Part shown: positions 48,239 through 61,482 of the stretch, in pieces
Layout of the letters: the number at the start of each line of letters is the position of its first letter
Numbering within the stretch: position 1 is the first letter of the stretch
DNA from: Archegozetes longisetosus
Taxonomy: Eukaryota; Arthropoda; Arachnida; Sarcoptiformes; Trhypochthoniidae
Direction: 5' to 3'
Assembly (NCBI GenBank): GCA_018873245.2
Contig: JAEMBT020000006.1
Span: forward strand, 8,019,855-8,083,854
Length of the DNA stretch: 64,000 bases
Program-made: the position numbers and the translations under genes
Notes under the pieces: generated by a model
Told to the model about the DNA's origin: nothing
The model's database searches: none
Seen by the model: only the letters and a program-made list of their open reading frames with translations

Positions 48239-49104
48239 TCTTATTAAGTTTTAAACGCAAAGACAAGTTTGGATTTGTTTATAATGACAAAATTGAAAAA
48301 CTGCAAAAAGACTACAAAAGGTTTACACAAAACAACATAGAGTTAATGTTGATATGAAAAAGTGAAAACACTATTGAGATAGGAAAATCAGACAAAAATG
48401 TCTTCTTATCAGCACTTGAGTAACCAAGAGAGTACCAAATTATGCTCGTGTTTGATTAAACTTATTCATAGATTAATGAAAATAGCTGTAAATTAGTTGA
48501 CGTTTATCTTAAAAGTCTATATCTGTGGTGATGAGAGGTTTGAAAGAAATTTCTTGCTGAGTATTGCGCAAGTTATAATTATCAACCTTATCTCAACTTT
48601 TATTTTCAATCACAATGATTTGATCGAAATTGTAATTAGTTTATGGAACTTTGTGAAATTTATTTATTGAGACATGTCAAGCCTAAAGCATTACATGCAA
48701 AAATAAAGTTAACAAACGAATTAAATGCAAGCAAGCATACAATAGTAATAGAGCTCTATATGTCTAGATTTTGATATGAGCTGTCAATTTCAGCTTGTAT
48801 ACATCTCGTTTCTTTGAAACATGCTTGAAAGTCAGGAAATGATGCGTAAGGAGTAGTTTTAAGGGTAATGTATCAAATTGATAGAAACAATATTAGGTGG
48901 CAGAGTTTATTAAATAAACAAACTTTCGTATGAGTATTAGTAATCAAATTTTTTTTATCAAGTTAATAAGCGTCTGTGATGAAAGTTTTCAAGCTATTAA
49001 ACTATAAAAAATTAGATTAAATTTTATTATTTGACAATCCCCTTAGTTTTTATCTCGACGTATGAGCTATAGTTCCGGACTTAAGCATTTTGAAGGAACA
49101 AGTT

Positions 49105-50105
49105 GTACCGTCGACTGATAAATTTTATGCATTGATCCCGGATTAATCCCTGATATGTTTGGATAAAATAAGAGGGACGAGGCACAAATTGAGGTAATAG
49201 TAAGTTAGTCTTTGTAGAGAGTAATCAGTGTCATAGTGTCCGTCTTGGCAAAAGCCAAATCTTTTCATTAACATGACTCTTAATCTATGATTCAATAGTT
49301 GACTAATCATTAACTATTGAGAGTGTAATCATTGATTAATATGAATGCTCTTAACACAAATATGAATGAGTTATCTCGCCCTAAAGTTTATAAGCTGTTG
49401 TGCATCTTTTTAGGATTGATAAATACATATTTGCCTGTGGACGGTTTAATAGGATTGTGTTTCAACTTATTAGCAATATTTTATATGAATGCATCTCCAA
49501 GTTATGAGCAAAAAATTTGATCATTTTCTAAAGTGCTCATTTCGGACTTTGTATCATCCACATATAAGTGTTGTGTATTAGTAATTCCAAAGAGATGCAT
49601 AACAGCTGATAAGACTTAGGGCGAGATAACTCATTCAGGTTTGTTAAGTATACTCGGATTAATCAATAAATGCATTCGTAATAATCAGTTTAGAGCTTTG
49701 CAATCGTGGATTTTGGGTTATGTCAATGAAAATGATTTGACAACAATTTGATGAGTCGAAAAGTTTTCAATAGTTGAAGACACGTTTTTATTATGAAAAC
49801 AGTTTTTCATTCCTTTAAAAACGTGTTATTAATTCAATTTTAAGATGTCAGTAATCCCCGAATCTGATACTAAAATCATTTGAAGTTTTCATTAAAATGA
49901 ATTGTTAGATCTTATTACTATTTTGATTGTATGACTGATTAGTTGTTGTTACCAATATTAAGTTGATTTTTGCTATGACTAAGATACTTGTGTTTAGCAA
50001 TCACTTATGATTATTTCAATTTATGTCTCGTCTCTCTTATCCAAACGCACCAGGGATTAATCCAGGACCAACGCGCAGCATTTATCTGTTGGCTGTACAT
50101 TATTT
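49105..50105. mobile_element. Foldback element of about 1 kb with long inverted termini
   Basis: The left arm (about 49105-49205) and right arm (about 49990-50105) are inverted repeats over 100 bp, about 75 percent alike. Paired words include ggattaatccctg, gtttggataa, the gagggacgaggcacaaattg / gagagacgagacataaattg pair, and gtac...cagataaa. The outer limits are approximate. Both arms read outward as related peptides with a GINPGPT or GINPGSM motif, reminiscent of the NPGP word near the start of some LINE second ORFs. It could be an inverted pair of LINE fragments or a foldback transposon. A second palindrome lies inside. Confidence 0.6.
49357..49645. mobile_element. Inner palindromic element nested in the 49.1-50.1 kb foldback
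   Basis: The left arm starts gaatgagttatctcgcccta and the right arm ends with its exact inverse tagggcgagataactcattc; pairing continues inward through agctgttgtgcatct / agatgcataacagct. It is about 290 bp and off-centre relative to the outer foldback, so it is better explained as a separate insertion. There is no coding capacity. Confidence 0.7.
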
Positions 50106-53100
50106 GTATGAGTTGTGCCAATAAGTTGAAACACCCTTATTGTTGTCTTTATGCAAGCTACAACTTGTAACTAACGCTGTGAATCCATTAAGTTCAATAT
50201 AAATTAGTACTAAATTTAATACCTCTAACAAATTTAGTTTTCATTAAATTTAATACTAGATTTTGGTTAAACTAAAAAAATTTGGTTGAAAGTAAAAAAT
50301 TTTGAAAATTCAAAATTTTAGAGGAATTCTGACTAAATATTGAAATACGAACTAAATGTCTAATGAAGGTGCAACTAGCACTTCAACAACTTCAACAGAA
50401 AAAATCTGACAAAACTTACAGTATTGTAGACTCCTAATTCTAGCCTAACTTAGTGTTTTACGTGAGAATTAAATTTAGTAAATTGAACGTTAGTTTAACC
50501 CACTCTTGTTCTCTAGATTGCTATGGTCTGAAGTTATTTCTCCCTTAAATTCATTCGCCATAGTGTCGATTTGCCTAAAATACTGTTAAGCGGACTTTCT
50601 GAATTTTCGAAATAAATTGTCTTATTTATCATAAACTTCTCATATTTTTGAACCAAATCAAAGTATTGAAAATAAATCCAAATGAGCTAGATAATATCTT
50701 TTGTTGTTGAAATTTGCAAACGGCATAATCTGCACTTTTAATTTGAAATTTTAAAATTTATCTCAACATTTATCCTTGAGTATTTTTGTTGAAAAAAAGG
50801 AAAAAATGCAGCTTAAAAACTTATCAATACTCGTATCAGTAATCGAAAAGTGTTAACTTCGTGTCAACAGTGATATACTGGAATAAATACAAGTTAAAGC
50901 ATCAATAAAGATACCATTTTTAGTTTTACGACTTAAATGTGTGATTATTTTAGTTTGGACTCAATTAGTTTTGGTTCCAATAAAGCAAAAGCCGAAAGCC
51001 ATTCAAAACCTGAAGTCTATCCTAGGCTCTAGTGCTCTCGAATGCTATAGAAATAAATTCGTTTAATAGGTTAACATTTGATTGCGTATAACTTATTCAA
51101 CAGCCTATTACTATTCACTGTATTCAACAGAAGATGAAAAAATATATTATCATCTCTTATCAAAGCATTACACATGAGATATGTCACGTCTCTATCATTA
51201 GCAGGTAGTGTGTTTTGCATTCACTTTTCTCCCTATGTGTAGCACTTCTTTTCATTTCAATTACTAACGCAATCGAGGCATCGCTCAACCTTTAGATCTA
51301 GCTTAAAACAATCTTTATGCTTTTGGCTCAAATTCATATCATGTCGAAGGAATCTCAGCAATTTCAAGCATTCGGATCTATAAAAGTTTCATTAGATTTT
51401 TACCAATAATAGATGATTAAATCTTAAATAGATTTAAAGGTTTTAAATGACAGCAAATGTAGCCTTTTTATAATTTATAGTCAAGATTTTAACTGTTTTT
51501 AAAATAAATTGAGTTTTATTGTAAATTTATCAAAAAATGGCTACATTCTTGTTATAGCACAAGGATCGCCTGACATTCATTCGGTTTAATTTTATGAAAA
51601 ACGTGTCCCTTCTGAGCAAGATTTTCGATTAGCTCACTTAAAACACCTAATGTTTCGATGCTCTCAGTATTCTCATAAAAGTTTTACGACAAATATATTC
51701 AAGTTATGTGAAAGATTAAAACTCAGACTAATCGGCTTTGATTGATGGAGCTAGAAGTCAAATTTTTGATTATTAATATTCAATATCTTTTTAAAATTTT
51801 TACTCTTCTTCATTACAAAAAACTGAAAACTTTGTTTTAAAAATCTATATAACCTTAAAGTTAAATACTAATCGACCGTTTCATTATTTGATGGTACGAC
51901 TCATTAGCTTATATTATGATGAAGTTTTGGTTGTATATGATTTTTATTTTAAAAAAATCTTGCGGAAAAAGTTGAAAATTAACAACAAAAGTTAGAAATA
52001 TTAAATATTTTAGTTGAATAATGTAAATGTATTTAAAGCACTAATAATACTTACAATAAGCAATCAAATATCAATTGACTTAGAATTTAGCAATAGTTTT
52101 ATCCAATAATTTATTCAAAAAGTATTGTCTTTGAAGCTTTGAAGACCTTGACAATTACGTTGCATTGTTTGAAACGTTTTGAGAATCTAACTGATCAGTT
52201 CAAAGCTCATTGCTTATATGGTTTCATGGACAAATTGTTTTCATATTGTTTATGCCTATATGAAATTGAGTAAATCAATTATAATAGGAATTTAGTGTTT
52301 TGTAGTACAGTATCGAAAATAATAAATCGCACATAAGCCCTAAACAGTACTTTCTTACAAACATTATTACTACTCATTACGAAAGCAATAAATGGGAAAA
52401 AGATTTATATACATATAAAAATATGCATTTAAACGATTATTGCATTAATTTTGATTCAATAAATCTTTAATCTCATAAATGTATTTAAATTGACAAGTTC
52501 AACATTTTTATTATTTATTCTAGTAATGAGTTATATAACCATTTTTGTGAACACATGTATTTTTAAGTCAATTTAAAAATAAGCATATAATTGCATTTTG
52601 GTTTTGTCTATATTAATTACCTTAATTACGAGTGCTAATATTTGTATGAAAGTGCTTGTGATTGCAATTGAGGGCTTATGATTGATTTATTGTTTGCAAT
52701 ACTGTACTAAATTGTTGAGGGTTACGTGATGTAAGCTGTAGTCATAAAATGAATCATGCATTTGGTTTTATTACGGTGGTTCAAATGACTCAAATTTTGA
52801 CTGCAGATAAAAGTTATAATAATCTAATAGTAAAGTTGATTAAAGTTGCTTTTTTATAAATTGTATTTTCTCACTAAGTCATGAATATAAACACTTGATT
52901 TGTGTTGAACAATTATGTGATTGTTCCATTCTTTAAATTTCTATTTTTAGATTTTTAACTAAATATTTTGAACTTTAGTTTTAAAGTGTTGTTTTCCTGT
53001 ACATGAACGAGAACCGGTCGTTTGATGTTGAAAAGAGTAAAAGTTGAAAAGTTGATCTTTGATTATAATAGGCAGACCTCCCTCTGTTGAGAAGACACGA

Positions 53101-53140
53101 GCAGACAGCTTTTGCACAAATTTCATTATTGTAATTATGC

Positions 53141-53220
53141 TTTGCAATATTGTATGATTGTTTGCAATATAGTATGATTGTTTGCAATATAGTATGATTG
53201 TTTGCAATATTATATGATTG
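53141..53220. repeat. Tandem repeat, 4 x 20 bp
   Basis: Four consecutive copies of tttgcaatatagtatgattg with one- or two-base variants. The minus strand happens to be open here and translates as a repetitive YNIANNHTI-like peptide, considered a by-product. Confidence 0.9.
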
Positions 53221-53998
53221 CCTCATTCGAAAACAAATCTGTTTGATCTCGTTGTCTGACTCCACTACACTTATGTATTAATCATAAGTATTAATCACTA
53301 TTAAAAGATTCCATTAAAACGTTTTGCTGACTCATTAGCTTCTATTGAGGACACATGACTGATAAGATTTCAAGTTTGTACTAAACAATAGTAATTGAGT
53401 AGAGATAACTGCAGTACCAAGTACAACATATTGGCATTGAGATTCATTTTAGAATATAAGAGATCATTTACGACAACTATGACTAACAAAAGATCTAATT
53501 ATTTACATTCTATAAAATCAAGTTTAATCTATTGTCAGTAATGCTCTGACGAATATAAAGTGAAACTTGATAAATTTGATAAACTTATCACTAAAGAATT
53601 GATCTTTATTGCGGATTGTGATGCACTATTGTTTGACCTGGTGCTCACACTTACCTATACCTAACTAAACTTACTACAGAAGTTTAAGCAGCAGTAGCCA
53701 AATATAGCTGCACGATATGCACCATAACTCATACTAAACTAGTAATTCAATTTGAACCAAGGATCAATTCATCAAAGGCAATATTTTCTTTCATTTTTAG
53801 AATAACTTCTACTAAATGCTAAAGTTGATTAAATTAGTTCAAGCTTGAATTTGTTGATCAATAAGAATAAATATTAAATGATTGTTGTCTTTTTGGGTCA
53901 TCGTTAAGGTTCAGGACGTGTCATGTAATTAACAAATCCAAGGTTCAATTATAATTTATCCAAGTGCTTAATAATGTACTTTTCAATATTTTAGTTAT

Positions 53999-54125
53999 AA
54001 TAAAATCTGTCTGTCACGTGCAGTTAAATGGTTTTTAAGAAACCAAAACAATTCACAGAAAATGAAGACCATTTTTTGTTTTTAAAACTATTTGATTTCG
54101 TGTTCAAGTTAGACAGGTTTAACTG
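53999..54125. mobile_element. Pogo-like MITE, copy 3
   Basis: The element is about 127 bp with ends aataaaatctgtctgtcacg and the inverse gttagacaggtttaactg, inner cagttaaatgg, and the same A-rich spacer with gaagacc. It is related to copies at 3278 and 25130, and its right end is best preserved. Confidence 0.55.
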
Positions 54126-54351
54126 CAACATGAAAACGTGATTTTGAAAAACAAATTCGATTAGAGTTATAATTCGATTGCATAAAAAATTCTTTCACTT
54201 GATTTTGCATGTATTGGGACCAGAAATCTAGTCAATTGTTCGCTCTCTCCTCATTAACGTGACAAAAAGAGATTAGTTCGGAATAAAATTTGAAAAATTT
54301 TTATTTCATTAAATCCAAAAAAATAGCTCAGAATAAATATACAAAACAATT

Positions 54352-55912
54352 CTATTTAACTGAATTGTTTTGATTTTCGTTATAAGTAGTTTCATCGTTT
54401 CCATCTGTTTCATCTGGATTTACACATTTCCACAAACCATAAGTTTTACCAACAGTTGTCTGCCATAGCCGTAAAGTTCCGTCTTCACTACCACTGGCGT
54501 AGAGTTCTCCATCAGGTGAAAACCTGACGCAATGAACGCCACCAAAATGACCCTTAAATGATTCTGTAATGTTTGAACAGTAAAGATTTGAACATTAAAT
54601 ATAAAATTAATCTGGATCGATTGCAGGCAAGTAAAAATCTGAATGACAGACCGATTTCGTTTCCATCATGAAAGTCGTATTTATACATTTTGAAGTCTTC
54701 TCCACCACAAACAAACACACTTTTGTCGGGATGTAATGTCGAAGACAAGACTTGTGTGGGAATTTTGAACTGCTTAATCATATTCATAGAGTCGGTGTCA
54801 TAAAACATAACATAAGATCCAGAACAAATCGATAATATTTTAGAATCTCTCGACAATTCAATACTATATGGAATAGCATTAAAATCTAATTTCTTAATTT
54901 CTTGCTTAGATGTTCGGTCCCAAAATCTGACGGTTTTATCATCGGATGCACTAATAATTGTATTGGAATTGTTACTAAAGAGGGCATGTCTGATGGATGA
55001 AGTATGACCATTGAATGTGATTGGATCTAAAGGAATCAATTTACAAATCTTAAAAATATTTCATTCAAATCAATTGTTTGGATAGTAATGAAAACCTGAA
55101 TCTATTTTGTTGAGATCGTATAGACGAAGCAATTTATCGTTACTAGCAGTTAATAAATAATTGTCGTCATTACTGAAGTCAACACTTTTAACGATATGCG
55201 CGTGGCTTAAGTTATGCAGTTCTTCACCACTAACTGCGTCCCAAACCTTCAAACAGATACAGAAGACATTAGTAGTTTCGTGGGATAACAATTTCATAAT
55301 TAGTGAAGTAGTTTATAATTAGATACCTTCGCACAGAAATCAGCGGCACCTGTGGCCGCACGCGAGGCATCACTATTAAGAGCTACACCCCAAACGGCAC
55401 CTCAACAATTTAATAAATATTTAATGTTAATAAAATAGTTAATATGTCAATTGTAAGGCAAGACAACTCTTTAGGCTAACCAACAGATAAACCATCGATG
55501 TAAACCAAAAAAGTTTATGGTTATCAAATGTAACGTGTTTTGTACTTGTTCACGTCGATGGCTTACTTAGTCGTCAGCTTAAAGGCTTGTCGTTCCTTAA
55601 TAATGATTATAAACCTTTATGTCCCTCAAAAGTCCCGATCCAGTCGCCGGTCTCTCCCTTTCTAAGCATAGGTTTTCCATCTGTTTATAAAAAATTTGAT
55701 TTAAATTAATAAAATTTGTTAAAAGTATGTGAAGACATGTTTTAAAGAGTAATAATTGAATTAAATCAATATAAATAAGTAATGAAAAGATACGAACCTT
55801 TACAAGCGGAGATCAAGTAATATCCACCGTTTGTGATTTGACTAAATTGCAGGTGGACCACAGGTCGTGTGTGTCCACTACAGGTCAATGGCGTTTGTTT
55901 TAGCGATCCCAT
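54352..55912 (-). CDS. STRAP: STRAP / UNRIP, WD40 protein
   Basis: STRAP is a WD40 protein of the SMN complex that also binds UNR and TGF-beta receptors. The exons (descending) are 55912-55798, 55680-55615, 55400-55327, 55246-55096, 55026-54652 and 54563-54352; all are in phase, giving 330 codons (human 350). Seven WD-type blades are visible: [90 protein letters not shown] then [29 protein letters not shown], and [20 protein letters not shown] with [20 protein letters not shown]. The C-terminal acidic tail is shorter than in human. The gene looks intact. A binding partner of its human counterpart, UNR/CSDE1, is encoded 6 kb away on the same strand. Confidence 0.96.
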
Positions 55913-56764
55913 CTGTTCATATGTGTCTCATTAACGCTACTTTATTATATTTGAATTGACTCTAGTCTTAACATATTTAGATGAGAAGAGCACACATCAC
56001 ATGTGTACCGCTCATAAGACGTTTGTTTTGTGACAGCTTCAAAGCATTACATAATTGATGGTTTGCTTTACTTTAAGGCGCACTATATTTGAAATCTTAC
56101 AATTTTCAGTCTGTTAGAAACTAATTTAAATAATCTTCTCTTAACGAGCCTCTAAAACTTGCAGACGCAAATTTATTATAAATTATATGAACGAGTATCT
56201 GAGTCTGTAAAGAGTAACTCAAAAACTCAAAACCAAAGTCCCTTTTGAACTCACTTTTGACTGTCAATGTGAACGACTTTTTCCACAAGCGAATTCATAT
56301 TTGAAGAGCAATAACTAGATATCTGGCTTCTATTTTCATGTTATAAGAAGGCTTTAATGACGGGAAGACTTGGAGTCTATTGGTAGAAAATTTTGTAATG
56401 GAGTTAAATATCTAGTTATTGTTTTTCAAGCATCAGCTTAGGGTTCAACTAACTTTTGTAATAATTTTAAACTCATAAGGTTAACAAATTTATTCATAAG
56501 AACATTTATACAGTATATAAAAATTACTTATTTTTATCATTATTAGGGTAAAAATAAAATTTTAAAATAAATAATATTTAACAGTTTTCTAAGTTATCTA
56601 GAAATCTTCTTTCAGCGATTCTAGCAGAACAGCTGTTGGTTTATCACCAGTGCATCAACAACTTTTGATTGAAATAAATTAGAATGTTTTAGACTTCAAC
56701 TCGAACTTTTTCCTCATTTCTCGTGATTTCCATGGACTTCAAGATAGATATTTGTTACTTCAAA
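55913..56764. other. STRAP upstream / VPS35L 3' region
   Basis: This gap holds the STRAP promoter and the VPS35L 3' UTR. One small palindromic element (56301-56431) is described separately. Nothing else was recognised. Confidence 0.35.
56301..56431. repeat. Small palindromic element
   Basis: The inverted ends ttgaagagcaataactagat and atctagttattgtttttcaa flank about 90 nt. The inner 14 bp (caataactagatat) pair perfectly. It resembles a very short MITE and is distinct from the other families. Confidence 0.55.
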
Positions 56765-59700
56765 TCATTTGTTCTCGAGTTTTGACAATAATTCTAAAAG
56801 AACACTACTTTTGGAGTCGTGTGCCTTTTTTCGCAGATAATTCAATGCATTGCTCTAAAAACGAGTGAGCAGAAAAAAGTTTAGAAATAATAATAGTTAG
56901 CTTTGATTGTCTATGAAACATTGCAGAAAACATTTTTTTGGAACTCTTTGAGAAACTTGAGCTTGAATTCAATGACAAAGCAACTGATTTACTTACTGAA
57001 CGTCTATTATCTAAAGCAGAATTCTTTTGAGACAGTTGCCAGAGATTTAATAAAAGTTTATACATTGACTGGACATTGCCGTGAGCTATGATTCGATAAA
57101 ATAAATCTAATGCTAGAGATGACTGTCTTCTGTATTGCTGTAGAGATTAAATTTCAAATAATAAATCATTATAATCCATGAGCTAAGGTTTTGATGAGTA
57201 ATACCTTTTCATCTCCAAGTTTTTTCAAGTAATCTAAAAGATCATTGAGAACTAAAGAGCTCAAAGAGTTTAGCTCTTCCATAAACTCGCTGTCATTTCC
57301 ATACAAACTATCATTCGAGTCAACTATTGTTTGGAAAATAAAAGCAAATATTGTTCAGATGAAGTATCAATCGATTAGATTAACTTCAAGATAAATTCGG
57401 GAAACCTGATAATTAATTATAGCTGCACTTACTTTTGCTTATGTGATAAGGATATGATTCCTGTGAAGCAGTCGAGAGAAAATTCAAAATATTCATGTAA
57501 ATCAAAGCTTTATTGTCTGAGGAGCTTTCAAACTGACGATCACGCAACACATTCAACAGTCCTTTGAATAAGTAAAGTGGCTCTTGTTCGGGATTATCCT
57601 ATTGTTAGAACAATCATTAAATAGATTGTAACAAATAAAGCTAATAGAGACTTACGGGAACTAATAATAAAAACGATAACAATTGAGAGACATATGATGT
57701 AAGGAAGGGTTCGGTAGACTTTGGTCTTCCATCACTGGATTCTGTATGAGTCGGCAACTGTTGAGTCAATGTTATGGCTGTCTTCAAAAAAGAATCAGTT
57801 TGTGGTAAACAACCGTTAATTAGAGAGACATAACTGCTGGATAGATAGAGCTGAAGACGCATTATTACGTCATCAAGAGATGGAATGGTGATGAAAGAGT
57901 AAGCAATACAAGCCCTCACGAATGAAGTGGTTTTCTTCGTGTGATAGCCTTTGACAATACGTCTTGTTTCCATAGCTAGAGTATTAACGCGTTGCACTAA
58001 AAAGCTCAGAACTGACTCTAAATTGCTAAAATTTGCTCTCGACTCTACATAAAAATTAAGCTGTGATTCAAAATCTCTATTAAATGAAACGCGTTTCAGA
58101 AACGAAATCACTAATGTAGAGATTTGTCGTCTTTCGTCATCCAATGTCAGGGCATTGACCGAGTCGTGCATTGTTTTACACAAATAAGTCATTGAATTGA
58201 GTATAACGGGGTCTGAAGTGGTCAAGTTTTCGTCATTTTCTTCAATACTCTGACTGAAATTTTTGATAAATGAATCGACAATCACTTTACATGCGTCTAC
58301 CTTGACTGATTCTTTCTGAAGTAAGTCTAGAAATGGCATAAAGTTATTCATGGAAAATAGAGCGGCAAAGTCTCGGCTCGGACTGAACGTGACCACTTTA
58401 CTCATTAGAGTTACTAATTGGCTGTAATGCTGCTCAAAAGTTCTGTCTGGAAGCATGTGCTTTATTATATCTCCTAGAAGTGTATTTATTTCTCGAAGTT
58501 TGAAATGTTTGACAACAAATTCAATCCAGACCTCGACACAAGCCATATATTCAGACGTAGACTTGAATTTATTCATAATTTTCCAAACTTCATTAAGTAT
58601 CACGAGTTTCTCTTTTTCTTCTACTTCGAGCCATAAGTTATCACTTGAAACCAAAGACAGTCCCAAATTCCTTATAAGAATGTATTTGGGATAAACAGAT
58701 GTGCAAATAGTTGCGTTCCCATCATCTTTCATCACATCTTTATTGACTTTTTTAACTAATTCCAGAAACTCCAGGGCTCGTGAGGCTATGAATTCAGGTG
58801 GAAAACAAGTGAGAAGTGAATTGAGAATAAGGGCAGAACATCCTTCCTCTGTACTAGAGTTTGAATTTTGCTTGAACTTTGTGAGTGTTTCATTAAGGAG
58901 TGTGGGAGAAGCCTTATATGCAACACAATATAAAATCCAATCTAATGCTGGCGTAAACAACGTATAATAAATTGAATAATCAATTCTTTGAGATGCAAGT
59001 GTTTGCTGAACAAAAGTACACGATAACTGTCAACAAGAAGTGATAGCAGTTATGAATTGTCTCAACAAATAAGAAATAAGATTCAAGCGAATATTTGATA
59101 CCTGATTAAGTGAACGCAAAAAGTCAGTGAAGTTATCTTGGAATATAGTCTTAGATTGTGGTGCGATTTGAATGATAATTCTGCAAAGATAGGCTCGGGC
59201 ATAGATGGCAACCAAAGGGTCTCCGATTCCACGTATCATTTTAGTCAATCGCTTCAAAGCTCTGTCATATTCTAAATCAACATCATTTGGATCTATCAAA
59301 AATCCATAGACTTTCAAAATAGCAGTTTCGACATAAAATCTAGGGATCAATTCTCGAATAGATGCTATTTTATAGAACCAATTGCGACATGTTTCGCGAG
59401 CAGATTCGATGGCAGCTGGGGTCGAGCCAGCCTTACAGTGAATTCTTCTATAGACTAGTGAGCCGAAATTGTCCAAAATATCAGTGATGAGCACGAATTT
59501 GCTGGGATAGAACTGAATCACACTGACATCAGCCAACAATTTAGAGCATTGAATCGCTATTTTCAAAGCTTTGACTCTCTGATCGGATTCCCACGAGTCG
59601 TGAAGAGCAACATTCAGCTCATCAATTCGGTTCACATATTCTTGTTGTGTCAGATTAAGCATTTCTTTGAGAGAACCCTCCTCGAAGTCATCCAGTTGCT

Positions 59701-60238
59701 CCAATCTATGTTTCACTTTATCTGCGACCGAAGTGTTTTGTAAAGTTCTTACAGTTGTATTACTGGCAGTCATTCCTATACTAGTGTTGCCACCGACTAA
59801 GAATGAAGTTTTGATTGAGAGTCTCTCAGAAGTCGTGTATTTATTAAGTATTGAAGTTCTCATTGAAGACCAATTCTCAAAGTCTTCTCCAATGAAATTA
59901 TTGCTCGAAATACTCTCTTTTATCGAAGACTTTGAAGGCTTGTTGAAATCAAGAGAAGAATCAATAGATTTCGTTTTTGTGTCCGAATGTAAATTCATAG
60001 CAGCTGAAAGCGGATCCAAACCATTCCAAGAAGTGTTTGTTTGTTTGACACTAACTGAGTCTTTAGTTGATTTAGTACTAGAAGTGTTGGAAGTTTTCAG
60101 TTGTTTCACTTTTTTGGTGTCCGTTTGGCTCACTATGAATGGCTTGAGAGGATGATCAGCCACTTCTTTTCGTGAAGAATGTTTGCCATTGAGTTCTGTT
60201 TTATAGTTTCTCGCTTTTGGATACCTTTTGATAGACAT
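56765..60238 (-). CDS. VPS35L: VPS35L, Retriever subunit of the Commander complex
   Basis: VPS35L with VPS26C and VPS29 forms Retriever, which recycles integrins and other receptors from endosomes. The exons (descending) are 60238-59102, 59005-57656, 57598-57433, 57323-57205, 57137-56997 and 56854-56765; all are in phase, giving 1000 codons (human 963). The N-terminal tail has HPLKPFIV and is Ser/Thr/Lys-rich, with DPLSAAM and EDFENWSSMRTSILNKYTT. The helical solenoid contains LDDFEEGSLKEMLNLTQQEY, SVIQFYPSKFVLITDILDNF, KIASIRELIPRFYVETAIL, MIRGIGDPLVAIYARAYLCR, FTPALDWI, VILNSMTYLCKTMHDSVNAL, YVESRANFSNLESVL and AMETRRIVKGYHTKKTTSFV. Exons 3-6 cover the C-terminal VPS29-binding half, including KIDSNDSLYGNDSEF. 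The introns are 57-142 nt. The gene looks intact. Confidence 0.96.
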
Positions 60239-60837
60239 TAATAAAAACTTTATTGATTGTAGTTAATAATCAATAATCAAATACAAACCAATTCATTGTC
60301 CAATCGTTAATGAGATGTCAACCACTGAAAGCGACACAAGATTTAAAGTAATTTAATGTAATCTTAGACACAATTTTGTGATTGAGTTAAGTCAACAAAA
60401 GTAAACACAACAAGTATTACATAAAAGTAGGCGTTCATTCTATCAGTAGAGATCGACTCAGACTACTATTGGTTGACTTACTCGTAAGAAGTATTTATTT
60501 TACTTTTTAACAGTTCTTAATTTCCACCTTCATTATATCCTTGATTTCAAATGAACGACTCGGCTAATTTCAAACTTTTCGGTTCAGTACTGAAAATTTG
60601 GTTAGAGAACTCAATCAAAAGATTACAATTTCAAACCCATTTATTGAATGCATAAAGCTTTATATTTGACAATTCGTTAGAAGACTATAATTTGCCGAAC
60701 GTTTGTAGTGATTAACGAAGACTTACAAGTTATACAAATCGTGATTTAGAAACAGCCACTAGTATAAATATATTTACCTTGCTTTCTAAACAATGCAATT
60801 CTCAGATTCTGAATATTGTTCATCATTAACATTCAAT

Positions 60838-61372
60838 TCTATCTATATTGTTTGAGCGCAGAGATTTCAACTGCTCATAACTTTGCTAGTTAACCAATCT
60901 TTGTAAATAGTGCACAAAGTTAGAGATAATGCAACTTTGTTTTTATATATTCAGGTTCTTAGCATTTTGTTATTAGGTCGCCGATACCGCGAATAGATGA
61001 CTATTTCTAGATAAATCTTACTTTTGGCTCATTTTGATTGACTTGTCTTTCAAAACATTGTTATTTGCTGGCTTTAGATTTTATGCTTAGAAACTATAGA
61101 AGTTATGAGAAGACATAAGTATGAGTTAACAGTACATCCAAAGGAAAGTCAATCAAAATTAACATTTAGCTCGAAATAATCATTTATCATTCAAGAATAC
61201 TTCGCGGCGTCGGTAGTTCGAAGACAAAATGCTAAGAACCTGAACTTACAATATCAAAATTCGTTAGATTATTAAAATATTAAATTTTGTGCATTATTTG
61301 TAAAGATTGATTCACTAATAAAAATGTTGTAAGCAGTTCAAATTTTCTCTGTGCTCTTGTAATTAGATATCA
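60838..61372. mobile_element. Foldback MITE of about 535 bp
   Basis: Inverted arms of about 210 nt share tcaactgct / agcagttca, caatctttgtaaa / tttgtaaagattg, tcaggttcttagcatttt / aaaatgctaagaacctga, and a GC-richer cgccgataccgcgaa / ttcgcggcgtcgg pair. The loop is near 61080-61140. There is no coding capacity. The arms are about 75 percent alike, so it is not recent. Confidence 0.7.
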
Positions 61373-61388
61373 GACAAATTCTTTACAA

Positions 61389-61482
61389 TATATGGATTGA
61401 TCCCATGAATTTTAGGTGAAAAACTGATTCTTCCGATTGTAAATGAATGAATCGAAAACATATTAAAGGGATCAATCCATAT
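61389..61482. repeat. Small palindromic element
   Basis: The perfect 15-bp ends atatggattgatccc and gggatcaatccatat flank 64 nt. It lies 16 bp beyond the foldback at 60838-61372. It is probably a short MITE. Confidence 0.6.

Larger units (their letters stand above)
48239..54351. other. Intergenic, TMEM45 to STRAP (6.1 kb)
   Basis: No protein-coding gene is recognised. The stretch contains nested foldback elements at 49.1-50.1 kb, a 4 x 20-bp tandem repeat at 53.14 kb and a pogo-like MITE at 54.0 kb, described separately. The remainder is AT-rich sequence without long open frames. The TMEM45 promoter should lie just above 48239 and the STRAP 3' UTR just below 54352. Confidence 0.4.

Noticed and set aside
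50000-50165. Plus-strand frame with GINPGPT considered as a LINE ORF2 start
   Set aside because: Only a four-residue motif; no endonuclease or reverse transcriptase blocks follow, so kept as a note under the foldback element.
52959-53265. Repetitive YNIANNHTI-type open frames on the minus strand
   Set aside because: They are translations of the 4 x 20-bp tandem repeat; no start context or homologue.
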